The translations under genes were made by a program, and so were the position numbers. A stretch of 64,000 nt of DNA from Ailanthus altissimus (Eukaryota > Streptophyta > Magnoliopsida > Sapindales > Simaroubaceae): assembly GCA_946807835.1 (NCBI GenBank), contig OX327684.1, positions 35,400,501-35,464,500 on the forward strand, in the 5' to 3' direction. Numbering within the stretch: position 1 is the first letter of the stretch; each line of letters begins with the position of its first letter. Below, piece after piece: positions 48,213 to 60,759 of the stretch. The notes beneath the pieces were generated by a model that was given only the letters and a program-made list of their open reading frames with translations, was not told the DNA's origin and did no database searches.

Positions 48213-51200
48213 ATGGCAGCAATAGAAGGCATGAGCACAGGAGTTACAGTGATTGGAGCTGAAGCTCCATCGGCCTATCATGTGGCTCCAAGAACTGAAA
48301 ACCCAGGACAAATTTCTGGATCTCTGCCTGCGGCCACGTCGTCCCCAGTTAGTGTAGGAATGGCTAGCCCCACCGAAAAGAAGAAGAGAGGTAGACCAAG
48401 GAAATATGGACCGGATGGAACTATGGCATTGTCACCAATGCCTATTTCGTCTTCAGTTCCGCCTTCCGGTAACTTCTCCTCCGGTAAGCGAGGAAAAGGA
48501 CGGCTTAGTGGTTTCGAGAGTAAACATTACAAGAAAACGGGAATGGACAATTTAGGTAAATAGTCATTTTGAGTTGTTTCACTAGCCTAATTTTGTTGCA
48601 TGTTATTTGGCTTGCTCATGCATTTTAAAGTAGAACTGTCTTCCTACTTGGTTTATGGATCTTCTCTTTAGCCTGATTTGAAGAATTCAAAATTCCCTTT
48701 TAGGAGATTCTTGATGAAAATATTCATTGATAAATTGTGTTAAAGTTTATGTGGGATCTTGTAGTGCAGATGCTCTTTTTTTAAATTTGGAAGGATAATG
48801 CTGGTTTTGGAAATGCAAAAGTTGGCTTATTCTTAGATTAATTTGGTGGGCGAGGATATATTTATCATGTGGCTAGGATTTGATATCATGCTGCTCTTTG
48901 CTTTTTTGAAAAGCATATTAGAAGATGCTTGAGAAATTAGAAACAGAATGAAATTTGTTAAAGGTGCACAAATGCTTATTTGGTACTGCCTTTCAGTTGC
49001 GTAGGATTGGTTTAAATGTAGAAGGAAATACGTTGTTTCCATTCCTGACTTTTGGAGGATTTTCGTGTTCCAATTGATGAAACTTCTTGGTTGCTTGGTG
49101 TTCAATTTAACTTGATAAATGCTTTTTTTCTTTTGAATATTTATTCTCCTGCTTCTAAATATCTTTTGAAGGAATGAAATGCTCCTTTGACCACCACTCT
49201 TATTTTAATCTCATATTATATCTGGACTAAATGTTGGACATTTATAATTCCATTTTTTCTTATCGTTGGTTTTCTATGAGATGTGATTCATTATTAATCT
49301 CATTAGGCTTATCATGAAATTAAAAGTGGATACATCTGCTATAGCTGTCAAAGATAATATAAAACTCAGCTGGTCTTTTATTATTTGATTTATTTATTGA
49401 CAATTCATGAGTTGTGGCTGGCAGATCTAACAGTATAAGCATATAGTTGTAGGTAAAAATTTTGCTTTTCCAGTTAAAAAGGAAATTAGTTTTATTATAA
49501 TACTATGAGCGAATAGTACAGAAAGTATCTGCATTAGGGGAATTTTTTTTTTCACTTGAAAAATGCTAAACTGTAGATTTACATACATTTCTCAATTGTT
49601 ATGTTGTAGGTGACTTGCATGCTTGTTCTGTCGGTACAAATTTTACGCCCCATGTCATCACTGTCAATGCTGGCGAGGTATGTTTTGGTACAGAAAGACA
49701 AAAGTTAGTTTCGTTGATTCATAACGAATAGTTCCAATAACAAAAATAAATAAAACAGAGAATTGGTTCCATTTAAGATTCCCCTGTTCTCATGTAATTG
49801 GCTTTAAAATCCGTTTTTGAAAGTCTTTGGAGTAGCTACCCAACTAAGAATTCTTGCATTCTTTGTTCTTTGCCCCAATTATGCATGAGAGTTCCAATCT
49901 GCAATATATTCAATGAATTAACTAGATCTTGTTATTTCTTTTACCATTAACACTACTAATTAGGAGCTGCATTTCAATCAAATCATACTTTGCTCCTTGA
50001 GTAATAAGAAATGTATTTTAGATAAATTCAATTGTTATACTTTTGCATTGCATATGTTAGATGGACTAAGTGCAACTTTCTTTTTAACTTTTCCTTCCAG
50101 ATTCCCTGCAGTGAAAAGAATGTTTATTTATTGACAAATTTATTTTTATTCATTTGTTGTATTCTTTGGTTGTTTAAGGATGTTACAATGAAGGTCATAT
50201 CTTTCTCTCAAAAAGGACCTCGAGCTATATGCATCTTATCTGCTAATGGAGTAATCTCAAACGTTACACTTCGTCAACCTGATTCTTCTGGCGGCACTCT
50301 GACATATGAGGTGTGGCATCTTATAGTTCCCATTTTAAATATGTATACTCCTATTCTAATAAATTGATATTTTATTCTAATAAAAGTTTACTGATACTAT
50401 AATTGTTCACATTTGTTTCATGGTGTTGTGTTTGAACACTAAACAGGTTTCATTTTCTGAATTCAGAATGTGATGTAACCTTTCTGGCATGACTATATGA
50501 CACATTCAGAAAAATTGCTAGCAAACTGTCTTGGAAAATTCTCAGAAAACCAAAGCATCCATGTATTTGTCAGCATGCACATATATTTACATGCATAATA
50601 ATATATACATCTGGCATTAATGAAGAAAAATAACATTTTTCAGTAGGAATCTATAAAATGATGGGCATAATGAAATGAAACGAAGCTCATAGTTAAATCA
50701 ATGCTGTTGCCTGACTCCAACAATTAATTAATGACTGAAGGGATTTAGATTGATGCATTGAAGAGTGTCCATAGTCTGTTGAAAATATATTTACAAATTT
50801 TCTCCAGCCTGAATGAAAACCTCAGGTCACTTTGCAGAGAAAAGACTATTTATTGCTTGTGAATTTTGCTTGAGGGCTATCAACCAGGATTTTCTGGATG
50901 ATTATATCATTAGGAACTCGGTAAGAGTTGGATGCATAACTAAAAAATAAAACTGGTCTTGGGCTGGAGAAAAAGAATTTGACCAAAAAAAAGGAGTATC
51001 ACTATTGCTTTGTTTGTCCAATGATAATGGAGATGTTGCTTGTCTATTCCTGTAAGGTGCTCCTTTATATCTGTATTCTCCTTATCTTAACTTTTGCCTA
51101 TAAGGCCAGTTTTCAAGTGGATCAAAAATTGAAACCAAAAAGAATCAGAAATAGATTGGGATGAAATATTTTGTTGGGCCTTAAAGTACTCAAGTAACAT

Positions 51201-52096
51201 TAGAAATAATGATATTTATTGAAATTAGTTCTTTAGAATAGCTGGAATTATGTCTTAGCTGTATAAGGTTCTGATTTTCTTCAAGTCCTTAATGGAAATT
51301 TTAAGAAATTTCTTCTGTTCAATTACTTTATAGGGTCGATTTGAAATACTTTCCTTGTCTGGATCATTTATGCCTACTGAGAGTCAAGGGACAAGGAGCA
51401 GATCGGGTGGGATGAGTGTCTCTTTGGCAAGCCCAGATGGTCGTGTTGTGGGAGGGGGAGTTGCTGGACTTCTGGTAGCAGCTAGTCCTGTGCAGGTAAA
51501 CTTTTTTCATTTCAGGAAAATGAATAGAAATGTCAGTATATATACCTGTTGCTTGTCAAATGTTTTACAATGTATGACCTCCTTAAGAAAGTAAGAAGGG
51601 ATGGACGCACAATGATTTGTATTGACGCTTGAATTGGCTTGTTGGACATTACTAACCATAATTTGCATCAGTAAATGGACACAAACATGGTCATATCTCA
51701 ACACCAAGACAAACTATTTAACCTTGTAACCTTGTGTAGCATGATAATTTTATGGCTAATTCTTCTGGGAAATCATATATCAGAATTAATTCCATAATTT
51801 TGCCGACTTATCAGGTTGTGGTAGGCAGTTTTCTACCGAGCAACCAGCAAGAGCAGAAAGTGAAGAAGCAGAAGACTGAGTCCATTCCAGCTACTGTTAC
51901 GCCAGCTCCTACTGTTGCCGCAATCATGCCTGTCAATATTGCAGAAAAGGATGGCGTGGATGGACACTGGCAGCAAAATTCTAGCCCACTGACGGCAAAC
52001 ACTGCTTCTTCACCATTTCGAAGAGAAAATTGGGCCACTATGCAGGAACCAAGAAATTCAACAACAGACATCAACATATCTTTGCCAGCTAGTTAA
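48213..52096 (+). CDS. AHL: AT-hook motif nuclear-localized (AHL) protein, five exons
   Basis: Exons 48213-48555, 49610-49677, 50179-50310, 51334-51495 and 51815-52096 join in frame with GT-AG borders: 987 nt, 328 residues. The start is the first ATG after an upstream in-frame stop. A type-II AT-hook, KKRGRPRKYGPDG, is at residues 57-69. A second hook-like site (RGKGRLSG, about 93-100) has Leu where Pro is usual and is probably weak. The PPC/DUF296 domain runs from about 116 to 245 (FTPHVITVNAGEDV, FSQKGPRAICILSANG, GRFEILSLSGSF, DGRVVGGGVAGLLVAASPVQVVVGSF). AHL proteins form trimers through PPC and bind AT-rich DNA in chromatin, modulating growth and flowering. The multi-exon structure and hook fit the intron-containing clade B. 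The C-terminal tail is low-complexity. No lesion. Confidence 0.95.
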
Positions 52097-52502
52097 AATA
52101 GCCAAATCAAGATCTCAAGTCTCACTGACTGCATTCATCCCCAATCTCACCACTACACTGCTACGGATAGAGCTAAGATTTGTTCTTATCAGACATTATC
52201 TGTTGTAGTTTTACTGAATATTTTCAAGATGAAGTAGGGTTACAGGTTTTTACCCTGCCGGTAGTTTTATGCTTTTTCATTATGAACAAGACATCAAATT
52301 TTTTTTTAAAATTTATTTTATTAGGTGTGGGCTCTGTCAGTACATCTGATCTGTAGGTAAATTCAGTAGCGACTGTTATCACTAGTGCGAAGACAGCTTG
52401 TTTGTCGTTGTCACGACTGATCAGTTTATTGGTGATAACTTCCCTAAACATGCCCATCAGACAATACTAATCTTCTGATTTTTTTTGCTCGATTTAACTG
52501 AT

Positions 52503-52685
52503 GAGTAATGTTACATTTAATTCTTAAATGGTATTATAAATTTTTTATTTTAAATAATATGTTAAGTAATTATTAGTGATAAAAAGATGTAAATTTTATA
52601 ATTATTTATTATATTATTTTACTATTTAATAATTATTATTGAGATATTATTTAAAAAATATAATATTATTTTGAATAAATATTTA
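52503..52685. mobile_element. MITE-like inverted repeat in the AHL 3' flank
   Basis: Starts GAGTAATGTTACATTTAAT and ends in an approximate complement (AATATAATATTATTTTGAAT). An internal palindrome TTAAGTAATTATTAGTGATAAAA pairs with a TTTTACTATTTAATAATTATT-like arm. Related to 45447 and 54371. Edges approximate. Confidence 0.4.
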
Positions 52686-53483
52686 GAAAATAACGAAGTG
52701 AACATGAATCATCCAACATTGTCATTGATTCAGCGAGTACGTATATATTACCATGGCAGCCAAACAATTTCTGACGAGTACAGTGAACTCGTTTTTCTTA
52801 AACTGGAGCTCCTATCCAATACCATGTATACTTTTAACGAATTCAAAGCAATGGTGTAAGAAGAAGAATGAAAAATGGACAACAGTGTCAACTCTTGATT
52901 CTCAAGTTTTACGGCAGTTGAAAATTTCAGAACAGCACAATATGATTACTCCAGCACCTCATCGTGTGACTCTACTATTACGATAGCATTATAGCAACCC
53001 AATGTGACAGGTAAAATAAACAAAGACTTATTACAGTAAGTCAACATATCATAATATTTCTCAAAAAAATGAAAAATATTTATAATTCTCAAACACATTT
53101 TCTTTAACCAAAATTCCACTTCTTATTTGTTGTATTATGTTTTCTGAGTTTTGACATGGATTCTGAATCCCACACACTCTTTTGTGGGTCACTATACATA
53201 TAATACATGCTTGTCAAAAGCTGAGAAATTTCCTGCTATTAAATTTAAATATCTCCCTTTTAAAAAACGATGACGTACGTAAATATACAGAGTAATACAT
53301 ATCATCATGCAATAAACTAATCCTCTTTGCTTGGAGAAGTAGACTTTGTTGCACTTTCTTGGTAAACTTCTCTGTTATTTGTTTAGTGAGTAAGTTGATC
53401 AACCAGGCTTATATAACACAGCCACAAAAAAGATCATTCTTACACGTTAAGAGAAGAAAAATATCAGCCAGAAACAGTTGGGC

Positions 53484-54020
53484 ATGAAGAGAATTAAATT
53501 GCCAAAAATTGTGTGTATGATGTGTTTCCTAAGCATCCCCATGATCCTGTTCACGTTTTTCTTCTTACCAAACTTGGTGTCTAAGCATCACAACCTTTTC
53601 TTCAACACCTACGAGTTCATTGTTGTGGCAAAACCTAGTAGGGTGGCTGTGTTTGTCATGTTTAACGTCATCGTCATCACGATCTTTCTGGGGAGTCCAA
53701 AGCCATCAGCCATAGAATTTGAGCTGTTCTATCATCCTTGTCCGTCAGTTTATTATGAAACGGATAGTGCAAAAGAGAGTGAAAATAATGATGAAGGTGA
53801 TGACAGTTATGATGACGAGGATGATGATGATGTGTATCATGGTTATGATGGTTATGATGAAGATAATGATGATGATCTCGATACTGAAGATGCTGTTAGT
53901 GAAGATGAAACTGATGTGCATTTGGAAAAGAAAATAGATGAGTTCATAGCCAAAGTCTACAAGAAATGGAGAGAGGAGTTACATGCTGAAAGGCTTCTCT
54001 GCCTAGAGCCACCAAGCTAG
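53484..54020 (+). CDS. Membrane-anchored protein with DUF4408-like N-terminus and DUF761 C-terminus
   Basis: 178 residues from the ATG at 53484, single exon. Two hydrophobic segments (about residues 10-33 and 53-69) resemble the N-terminal DUF4408 membrane region. A strongly acidic Asp/Glu/Tyr tract (about 92-145), encoded by GAT/GAT-like repeats, follows. The C-terminus has LEKKIDEFIAKVYKKWREE and then RLL, which fits the short DUF761 motif (usually DxxAEEFIxxFxxxxRLQ). Such proteins are common, small and often single-exon in plants; their molecular role is not established. Upstream sequence has a TATA-like TTATATAACA near 53410. No close neighbour link. Confidence 0.8.
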   Translation: MKRIKLPKIVCMMCFLSIPMILFTFFFLPNLVSKHHNLFFNTYEFIVVAKPSRVAVFVMFNVIVITIFLGSPKPSAIEFELFYHPCPSVYYETDSAKESENNDEGDDSYDDEDDDDVYHGYDGYDEDNDDDLDTEDAVSEDETDVHLEKKIDEFIAKVYKKWREELHAERLLCLEPPS

Positions 54021-54370
54021 CTAGCTTCAGATCTATGTGCAGTATTAACAGTATCATATCAGCGTCTGTGTAATATTGGAAGTTGTGAAATCATATCATA
54101 TGTTGTAAATACAAAATGTCATCGTAGGAGAAAAGGATTTGCAGGGGTTGCCTTATAAAGATGCTGTTGGGACTCAAGATGATGATAGTAATTGTGTACA
54201 TATATGTATAATATGTGCATAATGTCACTGAATGCGAACATGTACTGTATATTGTTGAAAAATAAATACCGTAACATTCACTGTGATTGCATCTTCTCCC
54301 TTTTGATATATACTAATTTTCAAGACTGATGCTCAGGAGTTTTAAAATATAGAAGTCGGCTAATTTATTA

Positions 54371-54507
54371 GAGTAATATTATGTTTATATAATTGAGATA
54401 TAAAATTTATATTTTAATTGATACATTATTTGATATAATCACTAATCGGTGATATATTAATTAAAATATAAATTTTATATCCTTATTATGTAAATTTAAC
54501 ACTACTC
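54371..54507. mobile_element. MITE with about 50-bp terminal inverted repeats, 137 bp
   Basis: Left arm starting GAGTAATATTATGTTTA and including GATATAAAATTTATATTTTA pairs with the right arm ending TAAATTTAACACTACTC. The arms match over roughly 50 bases with few differences around a short spacer. It sits just 3' of the DUF761-type gene. No clear target duplication. Confidence 0.65.
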
Positions 54508-57500
54508 TTGTTTGATATAGATCACAATAATATTATTTAAATAAAAACAATATTGTCTAAATAATTTAAATGATGTCTTGATAATCTAAAAACATGCAAA
54601 TGTTCACACTTAAATTTTTTTATAAATATATATTCTCATGCTTATATAAAAATATCAATTATGTCTTTTTTACTATCATTTTCTCTCTTAAAAAGTGATT
54701 ATTTATATTTTTTTAATATATTTAAAATTAATAAAACCCAATAAATAAATAAATAAAAATAAGAACAAAATTGATAATTTTCTTGCGAGGCAATAACATT
54801 ACGAGGTAAACGGGTAAGTTAAGTACATTTTTTTAATATATATATTTATATATAACACAATTTCGCATTGAGACGGAGAGAGTAATCGAACCCCAGCACA
54901 TTTGAGAAAAATCTTAGATGATCTGCCATCGGAAGGTAAGTGCCAAATGAGTTGCCAGTTCAAAACGTGTTCTCTGACAAATTCCAAAATCAGCATCCTT
55001 TAATTTGGGTCAAAGACGGAGATTCTTGTGAAACCAAACATCTTTTCGATCAGCGAAGGTGAAGTATCCTGTTTTTAAAGACTCCGCTTGAATTAAACCA
55101 TTGTTAATGTTAATCAAATTTAAAATATTTTCGGCTGTCGGGGGAATGGAATGGCTTATTATTATTATTATTATTATTTAGCAAATGGTTGATATTTGTA
55201 TACAGCCTAAGCCGTAATTAAACAAGTTCAGTGTCAAAAACTCAAAAATAAAATTGTTAATGGCCCAGGACACGTCAGATAACAAATCAAGATTTTCAGG
55301 ATGACGCGTACATGTTTACGTCCTTGAAATCAAATGGCATCGTCATTTTAACCCGAGTTTTATTTTCTTTAAAATGAATGTATTTTTTGTTAACAGTTCA
55401 ATGGTAATAGATTGATAATGTATCTATTTTTATTTTAGTATAATTTTTTAATTCAAATCCTGCCTTTTCATGTTAAAAAAAATAATAGAAAACGTCAAAT
55501 AAAGTGAACCGAAAACAACGATTATAGTTTTTCTAAAAATATTAAAGATCATAATATTCCTTGAATATTTTTGTAAATAAAAAAGATTTTATCTTCCAGA
55601 ACGGCTAAAAGTCTTAAAGATCGTGCATAATATTTCTTGAAATGGCTAAAGTTCTCTGTAATGTTTCAGGCAAAGTTTTGCATTTAGCGATCCAATCAAA
55701 TTAACATGGAAATGAACATTTGGGTCGAATGATACCAATGAACTTGGAAAAAGGGTGAAGAGAATTTGCAAAAAAAAACTCGGTCAAAATGATTGATGTA
55801 AGAATTTAAGTAAAATTTATTCCGAGTGAGTGAGCTGAGGTGTCTTTTCACAAACAACAATATTGACTAATAATCAAAATCAAGAAAAAGAAGCCAAATA
55901 AATTTTATTTTCTTAAAAAAAAAAATTCAAAGGTCAGAACAATTTGGTAATATTTGTCTTGATATACAGTGCAATCTTGTGCAAGAAAGATGCCATCTAA
56001 TCTACAAAGAAAAAAGTGAAATCTAATTTCAGTCTTTTTCCTTGACTATTCACGTGCTTTCCAATTCCATCTTTATCTTAAACTTAAAACACTCCAGTCA
56101 CCTAATATCTTAGCAGGATTTGCCTAGATTCAGTCACCCTTTTGACTTGCCCATCTCCCAAGTTCACATTTGAATTTTCATTTCCCATTGTGAATTGTGT
56201 GTGAGATGGCGTCCGCAAAATATTTAATACAAATTTCCCAATTTTATATGCTACTTTGAATGGATTGTTCCTTGTTTGTGTAGTTCTGATGGTTATTTTT
56301 AGCTTAATCACATATTATTATTTTTTAACTCTCTTGACAATAGATACAACTAATGATTTTATATTCCTATACCCCTCAAGCTCCGATAAATTATTGTTTC
56401 GACTACAATCTTTTTTTTATTAAAAAAAAAAAAGCAGCAGCAAAAATATGTACCTTTTCAGACGCCAACCAAATGGTGATAAATCATTAAAGTGCATAAG
56501 AAAATAGTTTGGAAGAAACAACTTAACTACACAGCGCTAATGGTAAACATATTTACATGAAGAACTAACCATAGAGGAGTGCCAATGATGCTACCAACAC
56601 TGTTAAATACAAGGATCCAGTTGGTGTAAAGACACTTGATTCTATTTACAAATTCCCGAAATTCCAGTGCCCAACAATTAGTATTTCTGGACTCCCAACA
56701 AGCAAAAACCTGAAATCCACGAAACAGTAGCAGTCAGCAATGGCAGGAAAGAAGGCAATAACTTTGTACTACTATGAAAGTTAATAAAATAATAAGAGCT
56801 TAACAATGATATGATTCAGCTTTAATTCAAGAGAATTTAGCAGCATCAACTTGCCTCTTACTGGGGTCAACTAGATCATGCTGATAAAGGTTAAAATGTC
56901 ACTTCACTGTTCTAGTTATTTCTAACATCACAGATCATAGGGTAACTCCTTCACCATTCTGTATAAATAGGCTTGTACACATAAAAGATGATGCTAGATA
57001 TAAACTCAGTAAAATCCTTTTTTCTTTCTTTTTTGAGTAGTCTACCAGTAAAATTTTGCTTGCCTTAAAATTCCCAAATAAGATAATAGAAAATTGAGCA
57101 CAAATGATTGTATATGCAGGAGATGGGATGCAATAACATGACAGGTATAGACAACTCTATGCACAATAGATTTCTGATTATTTTACAGGGTAGGTTCAGA
57201 AACTTCTACAGATGTCAATCAACATGGAAAGTGGCATTAAACAAATTCAGAATCTGCTGCTGACCCAACAAGCATTACCAACTGCAGCCATTAACACAGC
57301 TGTGTTCTCTGTCGGAGTGTTTCAGCTGACAACACTGTTTCATTACCCAAGAACAAGATAAGCGTACAATAGCCTTGTCTATGCACAACAGTAATTCTAT
57401 AAACTTCATAAGCTAGATATTTATTCTATATATTCTTGTGAGCACCACAGGTCCCCTGCATAAAAACCTTGCATTAAAGAAATTAAGATCTGCTACCCAG

Positions 57501-58060
57501 ATTGCCCTCAAAACTGCCATCTGAACTGCACCCAACTATACCTCCAGTTTCTGATTCTGCAACATGCCCACACTGAACACTATTATACCATACTGCTCCG
57601 CCACTTCAACTGCCCATTCCACCACTCACTAGTATCACTAAAGAATGGCTAGCATCTACCAGGATCCAATGTACTCATCCAAACAATCAAACATGTTTCA
57701 ATGTTTTAAATTAACCTTTATCCGATTCATCTAGTGTTTCATGTCACTTACCCACCAAAAACCCCATGCCATTTACCAAAAAACAAAATAATGTATTCAA
57801 ATTTTTTCATCATAATTTTTAAACAAATTTTACCGATTCATTATAAAATGATGGTTTAGTTATTTTGCCTGTTCTTTACTGACTCAGATCCAAAGAGTGA
57901 AGTGATTTCTACATGCCAACAAAATAAAAAAAGAAGAAAAATAATGGAGAGAAGTAATGAAAAAGATGCATCTTACTCCATTACAGTGCTAAAAAAACTC
58001 TCAACGTGAAGAAAATTCCAAATGTATACACATACTTACTGTGGTAAACTTGGAAGGAGC
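54508..58060. other. Intergenic region and probable cornichon 3' region
   Basis: 54.5-56.5 kb is AT-rich, with a TTA microsatellite at 55156-55179 and a SINE-like unit at about 55396. 56.6-58.06 kb is less AT-rich and may hold the 3' UTR of the cornichon gene, perhaps spliced. No other protein gene recognised. Confidence 0.5.
55396..55490 (+). mobile_element. Possible tRNA-derived SINE fragment
   Basis: GTTCAATGGTAATAG resembles a tRNA-type A box and, about 50 bases on, ATTCAAATCCTGCC resembles a B box, followed by a short A-rich tail (TGTTAAAAAAAATAA). Order and spacing fit a short SINE. No target duplication checked. Confidence 0.4.
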
Positions 58061-58072
58061 ACTGATGCCTGG

Positions 58073-59839
58073 TTAAGTATGATCTTTTTCAACAGTCCAA
58101 AGTAACCTAAAACAGGGAACACACTCATAAGTTGTTACATAAAGTTCGAGGAGTGATACATTAAGGGTGTCAAAATATCTGTTTTCAAACTACCAGAATA
58201 TACAAAGGACTAAGAGGCTTATAAGATAGCCTAGCTTAAAAAACCGATGTTTCTTTTCCCAGTTCAGCTGGTTGTAGATCTCAGTAACATCCACCAAGTG
58301 CTGTCTCCTCCTATACCTGGATCACAGAATCACAAAACATATTAGGCATGCACTGTAAGTCAGAAACCAACACCTATACTTATACATTCAAGTCATTTCA
58401 CTTTCATTTAACAAAGAGTTTCCTAATCATAAAACAGACCGCCACAAGTTTTGTGCGTCTTTCAGTTCACTTTAACTTATTCTTTTGCATATTTCGTTTC
58501 ACCATAAAGTCATTTTATAAATTTCATTGGCATTCAAAATGACAGCAAGATGAAACACACATCAAATACTTAACACCCAAATACTACCTCAATATCTCAA
58601 ACTATTGGAAGCTTAAAACCAATAAAACCATACGTACTAGAAGTAGTCCTTTGGTCCTACTCATATCAGTAAATGGTGAATGAGTTGCTTTTCAAGTCCC
58701 TCATTTCTTTTATGTATTCATAGAATGATATTTCTTTATATCATTGCTCAAGTTCACTTGATTTTTACTTAGTATTTTTTTCATGCTATTGAAGCAGTGA
58801 ACCAGGAAAATAACCCTTTTCCAAATGATTCTGAAGTTGCGAATGAAGTATCATAAGGATAAAATGCTATCCTAAGTATCATTACCTCCACATAAAAGCC
58901 ATAACTAGTTTGGGGTCCATTTGGTATATAGGTGCTTCTGCTTAACTTTAGAAGCACAACTGAATTGTTTGGTAATTACTTTCATTGCACAACTCCGTGT
59001 TTTACAAACACTCATTTACTCTCACTCTATAGCTAGTGCTTCCACTCCACAACAGTTGTGGCTTCAGAGGGATAACAGCTCTACACCAAACTGACCCTCA
59101 ATTAGACTTGGATTAAACTAGATAAAAGATTATAACATAATACAAAAGACAACTGAATAATCAACTAGTTGTAATGTGCATTTTACATATGAATATGAAG
59201 CAGCAAGGAACAGAAGCAACTATGCAATGATGGTGGGTAAATATTGCAGCAAATAATTGGTGAAAAAGAAACTTACAATCTGAAATTATAGTATAGGTAA
59301 GGTAGAGACAACAGGAAGAAAAACCAGAGCCCTGTTATAAAAAATATGATGCATAAGATTCCTTGAGTAATAAACTCCGGCAAAACGAGCATGTTAATCC
59401 GAGCCGCCGAATCGTACGGGTTAATATAGTCAACCTCGACGTCAGTCAAACACATCAGCTGCAACTAAATCATCCAAATGTAAGAACACCACTGCTTTTA
59501 GTAACCATGCTTTCTACTTAATACAAATTACAAAAAAATCAACCTGAAAATCAAAATTTTGCAATTAAGTCCTAGCCCAACGAATTGACAAGAGCTTCTC
59601 AAGTGGTGAATTGATAAAATAAATTTTATACAATGACGATCGTTTCTCTGTTATTAGGAAATTCGGGGGGGAAAAACGACGACGTTTTTCCAAACAAGAG
59701 ATTACATAATAAAATTGTTAAAGAAAAATAAAAAGGGGATGAGATTTGAGAAAGATAGATGAATGACCTGGTAACTGAGAATGCCAAGCAGAAAAATAAG
59801 GAGGATGAAGACCAATAACCATCCAAATAGGTCTTCCAT
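58073..59839 (-). CDS. CNIH: Cornichon family ER cargo receptor, four exons
   Basis: Minus-strand exons 59839-59768, 59458-59277, 58316-58194 and 58106-58073 join in frame with GT-AG borders: 411 nt, 136 residues, the usual cornichon length. Seen: N-terminal transmembrane segment (residues 4-23); LMCLTDVEVDYINPYDSA, the family hallmark (25-42); LPEFITQG (about 51-58) followed by hydrophobic segments; LYYNF-type motif; then a cytosolic HLVDVTEIYNQLNWEKK block (about 91-107) and a last hydrophobic segment ending in a short acidic tail (VEKDHT). Cornichons bind membrane cargo in the ER and hand it to COPII vesicles for Golgi transport. Intron 2 carries a MITE at 58913. The 5' leader has a (GA)n run (59855-59872 on the + strand as CT). 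No lesion. Confidence 0.95.
58913..59098. mobile_element. MITE in cornichon intron 2
   Basis: Ends GGGTCCATTTGGTAT and ACCAAACTGACCCT are imperfect inverted repeats; the inner GGTGCTTCTGCTT and GAAGCAC stretches are of the type common in plant hAT/Mutator-like MITEs. No unambiguous target duplication, so the superfamily is unsettled. Confidence 0.6.
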
Positions 59840-60124
59840 GGCTTCCCCTTCTCCCTCTCTCTCTCTCTCTCAACTTTCGCTTCTCTCTAGTCTCTGCTTT
59901 GGCTACGTTTTGCTGCTCCTCGGGTTTTTGATTCTATTCAATTTATACGCTACCATTTGCACAGTTTTAGACTCACACAACACCGCATTCTTTATTATTC
60001 GTACTGTTTTAAGAATAATTTACACTGCAAAGTATCTGATTCTGTCTCGGACCGAGTAATGAACCCGGTCCGAATCCTTGATAAGTTGTATTAAGTTCTT
60101 AACGTATTTTTTTTCAGTTATATG

Positions 60125-60305
60125 AACAATTTTTTTTAAGAAATAATTTTTTTTATATGGGGAGAGAAATTTCAACTCATTAAAATTTTCATTTCAATAA
60201 AAAATTAATACATTACAAATTTTTTATTATTAAATTATTTAAACAAGTGCTAACAAAAATATTAATGCAATAATATGCAACTGCTCTAACTAACTGAGCG
60301 TGTAT
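60125..60305 (-). mobile_element. tRNA-derived SINE
   Basis: On the minus strand, GCTCAGTTAGTTAGAGCA is a near-perfect tRNA-type A box. Further down, GAGTTGAAATTTCTC is a decayed B box, followed by CTCCCCATAT and an A-rich tail. The long AT-rich gap between the boxes (over 100 bases) suggests an internal insertion or heavy decay. Confidence 0.5.
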
Positions 60306-60499
60306 ATATGATATATAATGGATATTATAGTTATATTTTATTGAAAACCAACATAGTTATGTTTTTTAGGACAATCATTTAAATCAATATAATTTTATTT
60401 TACTTTGGTGGATTGATTTAGGCATTTGATAAATCTTATCAAACTTTACTTATCACTAACTCGTAATTAAATTATTTTTATTTTATCTAACTTTTTATT

Positions 60500-60580
60500 A
60501 TATAATGTTATATTTATATAGTTAAAATATAAATTTTATATCCGATTAATGTACTATGTAAACATAACATTACCATTTTT
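60500..60580. mobile_element. MITE-like fragment related to 54371
   Basis: AATGTTATATTTATATAGTT, AAATATAAATTTTATATCC and TGTAAACATAACATTA repeat the arm sequences of the 54371 element. Shorter and decayed. Confidence 0.45.
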
Positions 60581-60616
60581 TATTATAGTCTCGAATTACA
60601 TTCTTATTAAAGAGAT

Positions 60617-60750
60617 CTAATTGTCATGAGTTAGGTGCTTATTATTGACTTAAATGAACCCAATTGTCATAAGTTGGTGTTTGTCATTGACTCAAAGAAA
60701 CTCAATTGTCACTAATTAGGTACTTGTCATTACTAAAAAAAATTAGCATG
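60617..60750. repeat. About 43-bp direct repeat, three copies
   Basis: AATTGTCATRAGTTRGGTGY followed by TTRTCATTGACT and AAATGAACC recurs with starts near 60619, 60662 and 60704. Offsets are about 43 and 42 bases. Non-coding. Confidence 0.75.
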
Positions 60751-60759
60751 TTAAGTAAT

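Noticed and set aside
52671..52986. Frames of 62 and 77 codons after the AHL gene
   Set aside because: No domain and no good start context; they overlap one another in different frames.
59781..60059. 92-codon + strand frame opposite the cornichon first exon
   Set aside because: Antisense to the cornichon exon 1 and 5' leader, whose spliced frame is clearly the real gene.
60280..60300. A tRNA gene at the GCTCAGTTAGTTAGAGC motif
   Set aside because: No tRNA cloverleaf can be formed; the distant decayed B box and A-rich tail fit a SINE.
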